From Bacteroidota bacterium (GTDB lineage: Bacteria > Bacteroidota > Bacteroidia > Cytophagales > Spirosomataceae): a DNA stretch of 64,000 nucleotides. Numbering within the stretch: position 1 is the first letter of the stretch; the number at the start of each line of letters is the position of its first letter. The stretch is from the NCBI GenBank assembly GCA_020161355.1, contig JAIUOF010000004.1, forward strand, positions 124,001-188,000, given 5' to 3'. The translations under genes and the position numbers were made by a program. Under the pieces are notes generated by a model, which was given only the letters and a program-made list of their open reading frames with translations, was not told the origin of the DNA and did no database searches. Positions 63,468-64,000 of this stretch are shown here, one piece after another.

Positions 63468-64000
63468 TTATTCAGGTAAATTTTTCCTCAAAAAATTAAG
63501 AAAATTTCCACTCATTATTTTCTCAATATCAGAAGATACATAACCTCTTTTATCAAGCAGGACGCTTAATTTCTGGAGATCTGCGATGGTTTTCAGGTCA
63601 TAGGGGCATTGTTCTCTTCCAAAAGCCCCGTCAAGATCGGAGCCGATACCGGCATGGTTGGCATTCCCTGCCAACTGGCACACGTGATCAATATTGTCCA
63701 CCACATGCTCCAGACTACAGCCTGTGTTTTCCGGAGTCGAAACACCTCGCACCCAGTCTGGCATCAGCATCCAGGCATCCAGGGCCGCCCCTATTACTCC
63801 TCCTCTTTTGATAATGGCAAGTATTTGCTCATCAGAGTATTGGCGGTTATGATTCACAAATCTTCTGGCATTGTTATGACTAGCCAATAATGGCCCGGAG
63901 TAGTATTCGATAGCTTGCCAAAAGGCATCATCACACAGGTGAGTCATGTCGAGAATAATCCCCAAACGTTCAATTTCTTTTAATAAATCCAAACCATTTT
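63468..64000 (-). CDS. Membrane dipeptidase (peptidase M19), C-terminal part, truncated by the window edge
   Basis: About 177 C-terminal residues of a renal-dipeptidase-type zinc enzyme: LGIILDMTHLCDDAFWQAI, GPLLASHNNARRF with a metal-binding His, GGVIGAALDAW, and HAGIGSDLDGAFG with a conserved Asp. The stop is at 63468 and the frame stays open past position 64000, so the N-terminal half lies outside. M19 enzymes cleave dipeptides, including D-amino-acid forms. Confidence 0.85.
   Translation of the reverse strand, partial: NGLDLLKEIERLGIILDMTHLCDDAFWQAIEYYSGPLLASHNNARRFVNHNRQYSDEQILAIIKRGGVIGAALDAWMLMPDWVRGVSTPENTGCSLEHVVDNIDHVCQLAGNANHAGIGSDLDGAFGREQCPYDLKTIADLQKLSVLLDKRGYVSSDIEKIMSGNFLNFLRKNLPE

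Noticed and set aside
1..64000. tRNA, rRNA and transposase genes
   Set aside because: Searched by eye for TPsiC-arm-like GGTTCGAATCC words, long conserved rRNA stretches and DDE/HUH motifs; none was convincing. A tRNAscan or ISfinder run would be decisive.

Overview
The window reads as chromosome of a Bacteroidota bacterium, most likely order Cytophagales (a Spirosomataceae-like relative; the genus is not determinable here). The reasons are a SusC/SusD pair, a second TonB-dependent receptor with a DUF4249 lipoprotein, CRTAC1-like FG-GAP/ASPIC lipoproteins, a secreted protein with GEVED and coat-hanger modules, TAnnTTTG-type -7 promoter boxes, A-rich leaders without clear Shine-Dalgarno sequences, and AT-rich DNA. 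No rRNA, tRNA, CRISPR array or intact transposase was seen.

Layout. 1-0.9 kb: a 59-residue membrane protein and a small outer-membrane-type protein. 1.1-4.7 kb: an AT-rich operon of XRE/ImmA-type regulator, PIN ribonuclease and a large membrane-anchored PIN protein, with an inverted-repeat operator in front. 4.8-5.9 and 16.2-17.4 kb: two paralogous AAA/DUF4143 ATPases, the second next to eight 23-bp tandem repeats. 6.1-8.3 kb: B12-binding radical SAM enzyme. 8.4-13.7 kb: two convergent secreted proteins. 14-16 kb: GH67 alpha-glucuronidase. 17.6-20.3 kb: a PqqD-like / B2-protease / HPr-kinase-like gene set (lasso-peptide tailoring parts without a visible cyclase or precursor), divergent from a DUF2236 oxygenase. 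20.8-22.5 kb: GH13 glucosidase. 22.7-41.5 kb: a minus-strand block with three tandem ~1,090-residue FG-GAP/ASPIC lipoproteins, a DUF4249 lipoprotein, a TonB receptor, a small lipoprotein, then SusD and SusC. 41.8-50.7 kb: mixed housekeeping genes (FAD/Fe-S dehydrogenase, esterase, YkgJ protein, DEAD-box helicase and others). 51.3-57.4 kb: TolC and HlyD-type efflux genes and a 1,038-residue secreted protein of unknown function. 57.9-64 kb: GpsA, a GMC oxidoreductase, a GH3 beta-glucosidase and a truncated M19 dipeptidase.

Taken together, the GH67, GH13, GH3 and esterase genes and the SusCD and TonB uptake systems point to growth on plant-type polysaccharides.

The most unexpected signals are in the non-coding DNA. 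A roughly 150-nt element occurs twice (22.6 and 57.6 kb). Its outer 8-bp stem has a completely different sequence in each copy yet pairs perfectly in both, while the motifs inside it are conserved; this is the pattern of a structured RNA or DNA element. A second dispersed repeat family has three copies (20.6, 51.1, 58.9 kb), again with variable stems. There are also a 23-bp dyad-containing tandem array, a trio of TAAA-loop hairpins and a fossil of a helicase 3' end.
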